A stretch of 64,000 nt of DNA from Brachionus plicatilis. Lineage: Eukaryota > Rotifera > Eurotatoria > Ploima > Brachionidae. The position numbers were made by a program, and so were the translations under genes. Below the pieces are notes generated by a model. That model made no database searches. It was not told the origin of the DNA and was given only the letters and a program-made list of their open reading frames with translations. This document shows, piece after piece, positions 12,950 to 23,636 of the stretch. The DNA is taken from the NCBI GenBank assembly GCA_010279815.1, contig QEOQ01000206.1:385328-449327 (forward strand). Reading direction: 5' to 3'. Numbering within the stretch: the first letter of the stretch is position 1; each line of letters begins with the position of its first letter.

Positions 12950-13215
12950 GACAATCAATCATCTTTAAACGGAGCACAAGGATTAGTTGCGCTATAGTAA
13001 CCTGTAAAGTCTTTTCTTAACAAAAAATAATTGTCTAGTTTATTTTTAAATCCGTTTAGAGTTGTCTGTTCAACCACCTCTCTTGGTAATTTGTTCCATT
13101 CATTTGTTACTCGGTTTGTAAAAAAGTTTAATCTCGTATTGCAATTTCTAACCAGTTGTTTCTCAGAACCAAAACTTTTTAATTTAACTGGACTTGTAAA
13201 TGGTGAATATAGTTG
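12950..13215 (-). mobile_element. LINE RT C-terminal fragment
   Basis: On the minus strand from about 13190 to 12970 the frame reads LVRNCNTRLNFFTNRVTNEW, then NKLPREVVEQTTLNGFKNKL, the standard C-terminal tail of non-LTR reverse transcriptases, then a short cysteine-containing end (TNPCAP). Only the 3' end is retained. It abuts the BMS1 fragment on one side and a Tc1-end repeat on the other. Confidence 0.8.
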
Positions 13216-13440
13216 TTAAAGTTGAGTTGAATTATTAATGTAATATAATATCCCAAATTTACAATTTTCTGAGTTTTGCAGATTTATTGCAGATTTTTGC
13301 AGAATCAGTATATTGGTGGTACAGAGGATGTATCATTTGCTACAATTTACAGAACATGTTTTGGTCCTTTAAAACTTAAGCTTTGGCACTTTTAATATTT
13401 TGTTTTTTTTTTACCAAAATTCAATATGCCCAAGATTTTT
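13216..13440 (+). repeat. Dispersed repeat related to the Tc1 element at 50-51 kb
   Basis: This stretch (TTTTGCAGATTTATTGCAG, CAGTATATTGGTGGTACAGA, CTACAATTTACAGAACATGT, then a T-rich run and CCAAAATTCA) closely matches 50913-51119, and its second half also matches the inverted copy at 50786-50914, just upstream of a Tc1 transposase pseudogene. I read it as a solo 5' end of that Tc1 family. Confidence 0.7.
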
Positions 13441-15070
13441 TGTTGATATAAAAAGTAAAATTAGTGCTAAAAGAACTTAAAGCCAAATAAAATTAAGTAA
13501 AGATTGACTGAAATTAGAAGAGATAAGATTTTTAAATGTTCCGTTATTTTAAAAATAAATTTGGTAATTTCCCATATTTGCTTAAAAAAAAGGATTTTTG
13601 GTAAGATCCGAATTTAATAAGATCAAAACAGAAATATATATTTTAATAGTTTTTATATTATTTTTTGTTTCAAATTTTATTAACTGTACACTATTTGACC
13701 AATATATAAATCCCTTATTTCTTTTCTTTACAAATTAAAAATTAGAATTGTTTATTAACCAGAATTTTGTTTTCAATTTTCAAAATCATATTTCAAATAA
13801 ATTTTTTATTTTGAAAAGAATTCAGTATCTAGAAAAACAATTTAAGAGTATTTTTGAGTGATTGTGTTTAGAAATTCATAAAGTATCTTTGTTTTGCTTA
13901 AACGTCAAACCGGAGTTAAGTTTTACCAAATTAATCAAATCTTTACTTTAAGGAATGTTGGATTAAATTTTTTTTAAAGGACTAATGTTTGTTCTTAGTC
14001 CTAAATCGAACTTCTGTAATAACTCTGAAATTTTATCAATTTTCTTTGTTTATTTGATTTTTTTAAATTTTTGCAGAGGCTTAATTTAGTTGATACATTG
14101 AATGGAGTTGTAGTCACTTGTGATCCAATTTGACCATCCTAATTAGACGAACAAACTTTATCATCCAAGAAGTGGAGGTATCAGACGACCAAAAAAATTT
14201 AAAATCAAAAAATAAGGGACAAGAAAATTTATTTTGTTTTATCAAATTAAATAAAATGATTAATTTGAAAACCATTCTTTTTAAATTACTTGATAGTTTG
14301 CATATTGATTATTCAAAATATTTTAGTTTAAGTGTCGAAGATATTCATCTAAGTATGATTGAATGCAAATCTGTTTTCATCCACGCATTTGTTTGAACTT
14401 GCACGAATTTCATTGATCTTCTATATTAGATCATTAGGTTCTTGTAGGCGCTTTTTTAAGAAATAAGATTAAAGCTTTAAATGCTTTTGGATTGATTTAA
14501 TTTAACTGGTTTTTGGATAATTTGAATTTAATAAGAGAAAATAGGTCTAGACCTAATACCCCACACTTCTTTGGTGATAAAGATTTTTCATCTAATAAGG
14601 ATGATCCGATTTGATCACTTATGACTAAAGACACCATTGGATTTATCATTTCAATTATTTTTGCTTTAAAATTTACAATTACGCTTTTGATAAAAAACAC
14701 ATTTATTGACAGAAAAAATTTGTTTAAATCAAAAAGCATGTTTATTTAATTTTTTAGATCTTAAGAATAAATAAACTTACCTAAATTGAATTTTTATAAT
14801 AATCCAAAAGAAATGTTTTATTGATTTGTTAGTAAACTAAATTTTCGAAGCAGTTATTATTTTAATTCAAAGGCAAGATGAAAACGAATATCGAAAATTA
14901 AATTATTTAATTTTTTAGTACTTAAATAAAAATAACCCGAACATTTAATTTATTTTAAAATTTTTAAAATGGAAACAAAAAAAGAGCAAATTTACAACAT
15001 TAATTAACACAATTATTTAATATAAAACATTAATTGGAATAAAAATAAATTTTTATAAATTAATATTAAT
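13441..15070. other. Intergenic, no supported gene
   Basis: Two open frames (14130-14396 plus, 14497-14739 minus) are low-complexity, and I recognise neither. No matching exons were found. The patch at 14100-14660 is slightly GC-richer than its surroundings and could be a decayed transposon, but I cannot assign it. Confidence 0.4.
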
Positions 15071-15805
15071 TTATTTAGTATTTTTTTCAGAATTATTATC
15101 TAGTGTGTTCTTACTTTGCAATTTTTTTTTAAACTCTTCATTTTCTTTTATGTAATCATCTAGCTTAAAACAAAATTTAATTACAAAATTAAAAAAATAT
15201 TTTGTTCATTATTCCCAATTACTTTACGCTTTAAAATTTCATTCTCTGATTCTATATCTTCAAAATTTCTAATTCTACTGGAAAGAATTTCATTTTCTTC
15301 TTTTACGTTTACCAAATACTGGACAGTTTTTTCCAGTATTCCACTCTTACTCTTTATAACTCAATTAATTAGATTTTTTGTAATATTTTAAAATTTTTTT
15401 TATTACTTGTCCATGTTTAGATTGATCAGTACAGCATTCAGGTATAATCTTTGAAAGTTCTACTATCCATTTATTGATATTGTCTCTCCGTCGTCTCTCA
15501 ACTTCATTATGATTACTTCTTCGCCGTTCATCTTTAAAACCTTTTGGTAGTGATGTGGTTGAGGAAACTTGACTGCTAAAAAAAGTACTATTGGCTTCCG
15601 TTGAATCCTGATTTGGTTCAGTAATGTTTTGTAGAGTAATAGTGAACAAATTGGGCGATTTATCCGATTGAGATGATGACGAGACTAAACTCGGCGGAGA
15701 TTCTGGCTTTGAGTTTGAGTGATCGGTGGATTTTGTCGACAAACAAATATTTTTTTCTGGTTCCATTGAATCAATTGATTTTATATCTACATTTATACCA
15801 TTCAT
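15071..15805 (-). CDS. USF: USF-type bHLH-leucine-zipper transcription factor
   Basis: Three exons: 15805-15407, 15351-15228, 15159-15071 (204 codons including stop), all in phase. The start is the first ATG in the frame, at 15803-15805. The frame continues upstream without a stop, so an earlier start in another exon is possible. The basic region and helix 1 (RRSNHNEVERRRRDNINKWI, about 95-115) match USF1/USF2, including the H-E-R residues that read E-box CACGTG. LSKIIPECC and the second helix (SKSGILEKTVQYL) follow after the intron, and a leucine-zipper-like heptad stretch covers about 160-195. The protein should dimerise and bind E-boxes in the nucleus. It is shorter than vertebrate USF (about 310-350 residues), with a short serine-rich N-terminus and no clear USR domain. 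The last exon uses acceptor AGCTAG/ATGAT; the acceptor just before it would hit a stop. Confidence 0.9.
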
Positions 15806-16140
15806 CTCAATGCAGTAAATATTATTTTTGTACCTAATTATCCTAACCAAGTTTTTTCGAAAGAAAATTAGAATACTTTAACAATAAGTTCATTTAATTG
15901 TCTTTTAAATCAAAAATAATTAAACAAAATTTCTAGAAATTAAATTTATTTAAAAATAATTTTTTTTTGTTTTTAAGATCAAAGATCTAAATGAATATTG
16001 AGTTAAAAATTCGAAGATATTGCAAGGCTTTATTTTAATTGAGATTATTTGATGATAATTATTTTCCTATTTCGCTTTAAGATTTGAAACAATTAACAAA
16101 AATTATTATTTGTTTACTTTAGCAGCAAGTCAATAAATAA

Positions 16141-16167
16141 TTTAATTTAATTTAATTTAATTTAATT
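16141..16167. repeat. (TTAAT)n microsatellite
   Basis: About five tandem TTTAA/AATTT units. Confidence 0.8.
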
Positions 16168-16354
16168 TTAGAGAACGATGTTTTTTATTATTATTATTCC
16201 ACAATAAAAATGGCATAAATTTCTTTTAATGAATAAGATTATTACAAAGCTTTTTATTGACTTCTCATTTAAAAATTGTGATTAAAAATAAATTATAAAG
16301 TGACTTTAAAATCTAAAACAAGACTGAAAAGCCAAATCTGTACCTTTAAAACAA

Positions 16355-16570
16355 TGGTCGAATTTAGTTAAAAATTTTTATTTGAGATTTTACTTCAACA
16401 ACATCAGTTGGTAACGAATTTAGCCTAGATATAAATAAAATAATAATTTTAGACTCGTTGAAAGCTTTAAAAAATACAATTTACCACCTGGTAACTTTTT
16501 TTCCTAGATTTTAAAATTAATTCTAAATCGACACTCTTCTTCTGAATTTGAATTTAAGATGTAATTTATT
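16355..16570 (-). mobile_element. Decayed LINE RT tail
   Basis: On the minus strand near 16440-16365 the frame reads SRLNSLPTDVVEVKSQIKIF then a stop, matching the NRLNxLPxDVV...FK tail of non-LTR reverse transcriptases. The upstream part (to about 16570) is broken by stops. Confidence 0.55.
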
Positions 16571-16794
16571 CGAAAAATCTAAAAGAGAAAAAAAGGTTAT
16601 TGATTTTCGCAAAAAATTAAAATTGAATTAAAAATTTTTTACAAAATAATTCAGAATTAGTTTGAAGTCGGTGACTTAACCTAAAACTAGATAAAACATG
16701 ATTTTGGATATGATTTAAATGAAATATGAAAATAATAATCGAAAATTTGTCTAATTCAATTAACTTTTTTTAATTTAATTTAAAATTTTGAAAT

Positions 16795-16965
16795 TATTTT
16801 GAAAGTCTTTTTATCCTCACCGGTTTGAGGTTAAGGGGAATATTTTGCTGCGCCAGATCTGCGATGTGTCCATTTTGACCATTCCACTTCGATCCTCTCA
16901 CAGTCATTCTTAAGACATCTCTCTTAGGTCTTCCGTGTTTATTTTTCCGCCGATATTGCTTTAAT
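16795..16965 (-). other. GC-richer coding-like relic of unknown origin
   Basis: The minus strand is open for about 50 codons with balanced composition (KHGRPKRDVLRMTVRGSKWN, then GQNGHIADLAQQNIPLNLKP). It stands out from the AT-rich flank and lies upstream of, and in the same orientation as, the LINE tail at 16355-16570. It may belong to the same element or be a captured exon. I do not recognise the family. Confidence 0.35.
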
Positions 16966-17394
16966 TAAATTTAATCTATTAATTAATAATGATGAATAAT
17001 TTATTTTTGTTTATTAAGCAAATTATTTAAAATACAGAAAATTTAATTCTGCTCTAAAGTCTATCATTCAAATAAAAAATTTGAATTAATTTAAAATTTT
17101 GTATTTAAAAACTAAAATCTAGAAATCATTAAAAGGAAAAAAGTGTCCAAATCACCAAAATTTTAATTTTAAATTTTTTGTTATCTTAATAAATCAGTAT
17201 GCCTGCAAACAATTTATTTAGACCAAATTTCTAATCTAACGACTTAAAACACCACCGTTTTTGTCTGACATAATACATTTGTATTTCTGTATTTTTAAAG
17301 TTTTAAATGTTTGATAAAACCATGTTCTGATGAAATAATATTCTATCAAGTTCTAAGCCTTATTTAAAAAATGAACAAATTGCCTCAAAGACAA

Positions 17395-17814
17395 AATGTT
17401 GGATGATTTGCTGGCAAATAATTTGATTTCAGAAACTCAGCATGGTTTACTTCCATTAAAATCAAGTACCAATAATTTTTTGGAGTCAATGGACATAACT
17501 ACTGAAGCTTTGTCAAAAGAAGTTTTCTAACAGATCGGTCTCAAAGTGTAGTACTTGGAGATACGAAATCAAACTGGATAGATGTCATTAGTGGTGTTTC
17601 ACAGGGTTCAGTACTTAGTCCTTTATTGTTCATCGTCTACATAAACGACATGCTTAAAATAATTAAGAATAACTTCAAAGCGAACGCTGATGACACGAAA
17701 ATAATAGCAATTATTAAAAATTTTCTCTCTATTCATAATCTCAAGCAAGATAGTGAAAACGTGTGCAAATGGTCGATCGAATGATCTACCGAACTCAATG
17801 TTGATAAATGTATA
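17395..17814 (+). mobile_element. LINE reverse transcriptase fragment (5' half)
   Basis: Plus-strand frames carry RT blocks: MLDDLLANNLISETQHGL, then after an internal gap and frame change VISGVSQGSVLSPLLFIVYI and NDMLK, then NADDTKIIAII (the catalytic FADD box, with F replaced by N), then NLKQDSENVCKWSIE. These are palm motifs of a non-LTR RT. The frame is broken, so the element is dead. The matching C-terminus lies beyond the inserted DNA at 18371-18600. Confidence 0.8.
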
Positions 17815-18000
17815 ACACTAATAAAGTCACTAGATTTGAATCCTATCGAAATGATTTGGAATGAAAAGAAAGAATTTGTGAGAAAGAGAAATATTCAAAA
17901 TGATGAGAAAGCAGTTGAGGCAGTTTAAGAGTTTCAAAGAGAACTTACTCCAGCTAAATGCCAAGCATACATTAATCATTTAAAAAAGGTATTTTTTTTT
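17815..18000 (+). mobile_element. Tc1/mariner transposase C-terminal fragment inside the LINE
   Basis: The plus frame reads SLDLNPIEMIWNEKKEFVRK followed by an in-frame stop and FQRELTPAKCQAYINHLKKV. SPDLNPIExxW holds the last catalytic acid of the DD34E triad, and ELTPEKCQxYINHLKKV is the usual C-terminus of Tc1-like transposases. Only this 3' part is present, joined directly to broken LINE sequence. Confidence 0.85.
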
Positions 18001-18370
18001 TAAAAAGATAATAAGAATAAAGTAATAATAATAAAGGTAATAAAAATCGTGAAATGAAGTTTGGTCAAACTGCTAGGTCAAACAATGTCTTTGAAAAGCA
18101 TTTTTTCATTAAATAAAATTAATTAACAAAATTTTACCAATACGAAAAAAAGTCAAAATTTACGTAAATTTTTGCTAATTTTCTTTTTGTCAATAAAAGC
18201 AATAGAATCTCTGAAATTTTTTTTTTTTGTGAAAATTTACCAATATTTACAAAAATTCGGCCATTTTTTGGCCAAAGTAAAATAAGGTAAATTTATGAAA
18301 ATTTACGTAAAATATTGAAAAATTTCGTAAATTTACGTAATTTTACGTAAATTTGTCGAATCAGTACTGT
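18001..18370. repeat. AT-rich insert rich in TTTACGTAAA palindromes
   Basis: Contains several copies of AATTTACGTAAATTT or TTTACGTAA (about 18155-18175, 18300-18312, 18325-18356) and ends CAGTACTGTA. It is probably the 3' non-coding part of the Tc1-like fragment or a separate MITE. Exact ends are not clear. Confidence 0.45.
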
Positions 18371-18690
18371 ATTTAAAAACTAGACGTTTATGTGGTGATC
18401 TCATAGAAATTTACAGGATATGAGCTTAGGATACATAGCAAGAGCCTTCATAGGGAACAAGTAAAGAATTGTTTACCAAGATTTAATTTTTTAACAAATA
18501 GAGTTGTCAACATTTGGAACAAATTGCCGGAAGATATTGTGAGTGCGAGAAGCTTGAATAGCTTCAAAACGAAACTAGATGTTTGGATGTCGAAACAATA
18601 AATGAAACAAAATGAAACGACTGCTATAGCTCATTAGAGTTTTGCTTGGACATTGCTCCAAGTTGCAGTTTACTATACTAATACTACTAC
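18371..18690 (+). mobile_element. LINE RT C-terminus, 3' UTR and (CTA)n-like tail
   Basis: The plus frame reads REQVKNCLPRFNFLTNRVVN, then IWNKLPEDIVSARSLNSFKT and KLDVWMSKQ then stop, the intact C-terminal tail of a non-LTR RT. A short GC-richer 3' UTR follows and ends near TACTATACTAATACTACTAC at about 18690. It continues the RT at 17395-17814, interrupted by about 560 bp of Tc1-like DNA. Confidence 0.85.
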
Positions 18691-19825
18691 TAAATTACTC
18701 AAAGTGATTATTTTTGTTTTTTTATTAATAAATATTACAGTTGTTAAATATTTTGTTAAAAAATCAGAGAGTTCATTTTGATATTTAAAAAAAAATGAAA
18801 TCTTTTTAAATAGATGGTTTTATTTTGAATAAATATTCGTAATTTCAAATTATTCTATTTTTTATATTGTATACTGTTTTTTAATAATTAATAATCTTCG
18901 AAAATCTTCAAATAAATTTAATTATCGTTTTTTTCATAAATCATAAGTTAATTCAAGACATGGCTTAAAACAATTAATTAATTAAAAAACACCTAAATTC
19001 TCTTCGGAATAATTAATTTTTAAAAATTAACTTTTTACGAAATTTTAGATCATTTCTACTGATTTTGATAAAATCTGGAAAATTTGCATTTTTTAATTTA
19101 ATAATTTATCAGAATTTACATATAATAATCGGAAATTATTTAAAATTTTCGTAAAAAAATAAACTAGTATTCAATTTTGTTTTAGAGGAACATTTTCAAA
19201 ATAGATAGATTGATTTGATTTTGTAATTAGTAAATTATATCAAATTTTTTTTTTTTTAATATAGAGTTTATAAAATTTTGATGATTTTCTTAAGTTATTT
19301 TTTGTCTAACATTTGACGCATTTTCATTTAATTTTTACTTTAGATGAAGCAGTTAACCGATGATTTTAAGCTGTGCACAGGAACAAAAATAAACTTTTGT
19401 AATAACTCATGGTGCTAAAGAAATAAAATTTATTGAGACAAAAATCTAAAAATAAATATCCTAAAATGTATTTATCTTCGCATAAAGATTTATTCATAAG
19501 AAAAAAAATATAAAAAAAAAAATCCTAGTAAATAACAAATTTAGGACAAGCGGTCAATTGAAAAATCTAAGAATCATAAAACAAATATTGGTTGTTTCTC
19601 TCCAATTTTTTGTTCGATGCAAACTTTGACTCTTTATTTAATATTTGGTATAGAAAAAAGCGAATATAAAATTTGTACATAATAGATAAAGAACTCTCGT
19701 ATTATCTAAATTTAAAATTCTAGACAAATCCATAAATTCAAAATTTTTGTATTATTACACCCCTGTTATTTAAGATTGTTTCTATTATAGTCTAGAAGTT
19801 TCGTTCAATTTAAATTCATATCTAT
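18691..19825. other. AT-rich intergenic, no gene seen
   Basis: No supportable open frame or RNA gene. Confidence 0.5.
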
Positions 19826-19833
19826 TATAAATA
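19826..19833 (+). promoter_or_regulatory. TATA-box candidate
   Basis: TATAAATA about 65-70 bp upstream of the ATG at 19897, a plausible spacing for a core promoter with a short leader. In AT-rich DNA such matches are common. Confidence 0.4.
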
Positions 19834-19896
19834 TTTTAGAACTAAGAAAATTTCTATTTAAAAATTTTAATTTAAAAAAAAATCATTTTTCTAACA

Positions 19897-20845
19897 ATGA
19901 AATTGAAAATCGTTCCATTTTTAACGCTGATCTTGATCATTCAAGTTTCAAACGCTTTTGTCATTAATCCATTCGGTTCTATACCCCAAAGTTTTTTTAA
20001 CTGGAACCCTCTTGCTGACTCCAACAGCTTACTTGGCGAGCCATTTGAATTTGATCTCAATGTCACTAATCAGACTAACGTTAAAAGAAACTACATTTAT
20101 GGATGTAATTGTGAGGGGCGAAACTGTTCTTGTTGCGCCCATGTCGAGGTTAAAAAGATAAAATTAAATGATACGGGTAAATTTTTATCTAAATTTTGAT
20201 TAAATTTCACAATTCCACTCTAAAGGATGTTTGAACATGAGCTATTCAAACTTGAATGATATCTCTGTTCAATTCGATTTAGACGGGAAGATACTTTATG
20301 AAAAATCTATCTCTGGTAAGAATAGACTAGTCGGCGTCATTTAGTGACCCAATAAAAACTGAAAAATTGTTATAAAATTTTTAATTTAAGTGGTAAATCC
20401 ACCTGATTTGTGCTTCCAAACTGGCGTTCCCTTGGCAGAGCTGTGCCTCAAATTCTACCAACTGGATGCAAGAAATCGATCACTATCTGGATGCGTTGAT
20501 CTAATTGCCAAATTTGATGGCAAACAAATTGCTAGAATTAAACTTGGATCTTTCCATTTCGGAAATAAAACATTCTTCCATCAACAAAGTAGCATGAGTA
20601 TCTATGCCAATAATAATGAATTGGAGTATCATTACGGGGACCAAGCTAAAGAGTTGGAGAAATTTAACAATGCTAGTAGAGAGTTGTTTTCTAAGACTTT
20701 TGAGAGTTTTTTGAACAATTTCCAACAATTACCTTTGCCTCATTTTTCAATGAATCTTCAGCCTAATAATTTTTTTCAAGATTTTTTTGGTCCTCTCTTC
20801 GGATCAAAAAATACTGCTGAAGATTTTGATAATTTGAATAAATGA
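19897..20845 (+). CDS. Secreted DUF4773-like cysteine protein
   Basis: Three exons: 19897-20176, 20226-20315, 20391-20845 (274 residues), in phase, with introns of 49 and 75 nt. Residues 1-20 are a clear signal peptide (hydrophobic core, ending SNA). The mature region has CNCEGRNCSCC at 70-80, then CLNMSY, then SVVNPPDLC, CLKFYQLD and GCVDLIAKF. This order (CxC....CxCC, C, NPPxxC, C, GC) is what I recall of the DUF4773 domain found in secreted invertebrate proteins; its function is not established. NVT and NQT near residues 55-60 and NKT later are potential N-glycosylation sites. The C-terminal 60 residues are Phe/Asn-rich and unlike the domain. The family call is from memory of the pattern. 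Confidence 0.85.
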
Positions 20846-23140
20846 TCTGTTTTTTATTTTATATTAAATTAAATTAAATTTTGGGCTAAAACTTTTATTT
20901 TAGTTTGATATTTTAATAAATTGTTTAATAGTCATGTATCATTTTTATTAGTGTTGAAAAGGGCTTTAAAAAAAAAATGATTAGCTGATGTAATAAAAAT
21001 TCTCGTTTGGTTTGTAGGTTCTTCTCATATTTTTGGTTGTTTGCTTTGGTAAGAAAAAAATTTTAAAATTTTCAAAAACGTGGTAAATTTTTTTCGGAAC
21101 ATCAGAATCCTTAATCCATTTTGCTTCACTTTCATGGGGCATGCATACCACTTTAAAATAAATCGTTAGTTTCAAATCAAAAAAGCCTGAAAGGACTAAA
21201 CAGAATATGATCATAAGATTTGCAACTTTAAATTAGCATTTTTTAAAAAAATTAGATTTGATTTATAAGAGTTTATTAGGCAATTAATATTTATTGTCTA
21301 AGTAAAATTTATTCCCTTAAGAAAGTTTATTGTGTAAACTATGTCTTATTTAATCTTTATTATAAATTTAAAACTTCAATTAAACCTTCAAGAGCAATGC
21401 AATAAAAATTTTCAATAGCTTTTTTAATAAATAAAAACAAATCAATAATAATTTTATTTTTTTAAATTGAATTAATTAGTAACTAACTAATTTTGGCTCA
21501 AAATTTATAAGTAAAAAATATTTTGCCAAATTGACTTTTAAAGTATTGAAAATTTCAAAATAAAATTGCTAAACGGAATCCTTTTCTTTTAACATTTAAT
21601 AAAATCTTAGATAAGTGAGGTTTTAATTAATTTTTAAAAACACTCAATGCTTTATAGCAACAAATTAAAAAAATAATTAAAACATTTTTGAGTATTGAAA
21701 TTAATGAAATATTAGTTCTTAAGAGTTAAAATAACTAAATATAATATTTTAATTAATTTTCACGGCAGCTTCTAATACAAAAATTCCAGAGGATTATTGT
21801 AATCATTTTAATCTAAAAAAATTAAATATTTTCTCTCAAAAAAAGGTTGTATAAAAACTCTGTGCTGTTCTTAAATTTTAAATGTCATAAATTATTCTTA
21901 TGTCAAGTCTTTATTTGAATCTATAAATTCAAAATCAATGGTGTGTGCTAATTCATTAACTAAAATTACTGATTTTTAACCAATTTTACTAGATGAATAT
22001 AAAAATGACTTACGTTTCAAAAAATTACTTAGTTAATTTAAAAATTGTGAATTTATTTTAAAAATCAAGTTTGATGCTAGTTTTTTCAATATTTAATTAA
22101 ATTTAAAAAAAATAATTTTTTATTAATCTTTTTAAAAATTTTTATTTATCCTTTGCCTCTATATGAACCAAATTGTAATAAGCAAAAAATTATTGATATC
22201 TTAATTAGAAACCAGATCACAGAACTCACATTTTTCGTCAAAATTTATATCATAATATTCTTAATTATCCAAATATTGTTCTAATTCAAAAAAAAAATCT
22301 AATTGTACAAAACATCCTTCTCTGGCTTAAAAAGATGCTCAAAATCGAGTAAAACGTCTATCCGCTGATTTTTAGTTTTTTTAATAAGAATAATATCAGT
22401 TATGCAAATTTAGGAAAAAAAAATTTTTTTCAGTAATTTTAGTTAAAAAATAATAAATTGCCAAAATCAATTATGTGAATGCAATAAAGTTCAAAAACTG
22501 TCTAAGTCTGCTAATCATACACAAAATCAGCTTGGTTATAAAATATTGAAATTTAAATTCTGCTAAATTTACAGAGTTATACCTGAACTTGGTTAATAAT
22601 ACTACTGTGTATGCTGTACCATTTTGCATTAAAAAATGAATTTTGAACATATAGATAAAAATTTTAGATTTTTTATTGTTTTTTTGTTCTTTTGTAGTGA
22701 ATATCACCATGTTTCTTTTTATTAAAGAATTTATTCTAAAAAGTTTACAAAATAAGGATGAACGAAAAGACTACTTTACAGGTGTAAACGGTATTTAAAC
22801 AAAATAAATGAAGTAAATGTCAAAATTTGAATATATTTATTAGGTATTCAATGAAAAAAAAACTTACTTAAGATAATCATCAGCAAGAAAAAACTCTCTC
22901 TCATTTCTTAGAATTTAATTTAATATTTTAACTTGATATTGTAATTTAATCGAAATTATATTCCTTCTTATATTGTTCCACTTAAAACCAAATGTTCACA
23001 TATTGGTGTTTAACAGATACTACAAATACTTTTACTATCGTTTAACAAGATCAAAGCTTTTAAATATTTTTTAAATTTTATTTATTTTTAAAATAGTCAT
23101 ATATACGAATATAAATTCAAAAATAAAAAGAACCAGATTT
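20846..23140. other. AT-rich intergenic, no gene seen
   Basis: Open frames at 20981-21214 and 22471-22710 (both minus) are low-complexity with no motif or partner exon. Confidence 0.5.
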
Positions 23141-23561
23141 TTAACCCCATCTTGTTTGAGGATTAAAACGAGCTATTGGTGATCTCTTTCCCCATCCTAT
23201 TTTATGGAAAAAAGTTTTAATCATCAATTCTAGATTAAGTATTTAATTTACTTGTTTGTGGGTTGAATGGCCGCTTGACTGCGCTATCTCTCTTCACTAA
23301 ATCAGCATTATTCATCATCGAGACCAACATGTCAATTTCCTTTTTGGAAAGCATAAGGGTCAACTTACGCTTCAATTCATCAAAATCTTCATCAGTAAGA
23401 GCATCTTCATATGAATGTAGACTTGACTTCAAAGCTAATTCCTCGCTGGGACTTTCATCTTCGGATGAAAATGCCTTGGAAAGACCATATTGATAGGAAT
23501 AACCAACCAACAAAAACATTACAATTAACATGTAAAATTTAGAGGAAAAGTTTGACTTCAT
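23141..23561 (-). CDS. Putative neuropeptide precursor yielding two RW-amide peptides
   Basis: Two exons: 23561-23252 and 23196-23141 (121 residues), joined by a 55-nt GT-AG intron with the split codon A/GA (Arg104). ATG is at 23559-23561. Residues 1 to about 25 form a signal peptide (MLIVMFLLVG core). The middle is acidic with a predicted helix. The C-terminus is built like a neuropeptide precursor: dibasic KR at 90-91, 96-97 and 107-108. After the second KR lies PFNPQTRW followed by GKR, and after the third SPIARFNPQTRW followed by a terminal Gly and stop. Gly before KR or at the very end is the amidation signal, so two peptides sharing FNPQTRW-amide are predicted, plus a short DSAV spacer. 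Without the second exon the frame ends shortly after the first intron donor and the amidation signals are lost. I do not recognise the family; the PFN core distantly recalls SIFamide (KPPFNGSIF-amide), but the C-terminus differs. Confidence 0.85.
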
Positions 23562-23628
23562 AATAGCTTTGCTTTTTTTGTTCGGAAACAATTTTTGAAT
23601 TCTTTGAGCTTTTCTAAGGAAACAGTGT

Positions 23629-23636
23629 TATTTATA
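23629..23636 (-). promoter_or_regulatory. TATA-box candidate of the RW-amide precursor
   Basis: On the minus strand CGTATAAATAAC lies about 70 bp upstream of the ATG at 23561, a reasonable core-promoter position. Confidence 0.45.

Noticed and set aside
14130..14739. Two opposite open frames of 80-88 codons
   Set aside because: Low complexity, no motif, no splice partner, no family recognised.
21960..22730. Possible gene on the minus strand at 22471-22710
   Set aside because: Lys/Phe-rich translation typical of AT-rich non-coding DNA.
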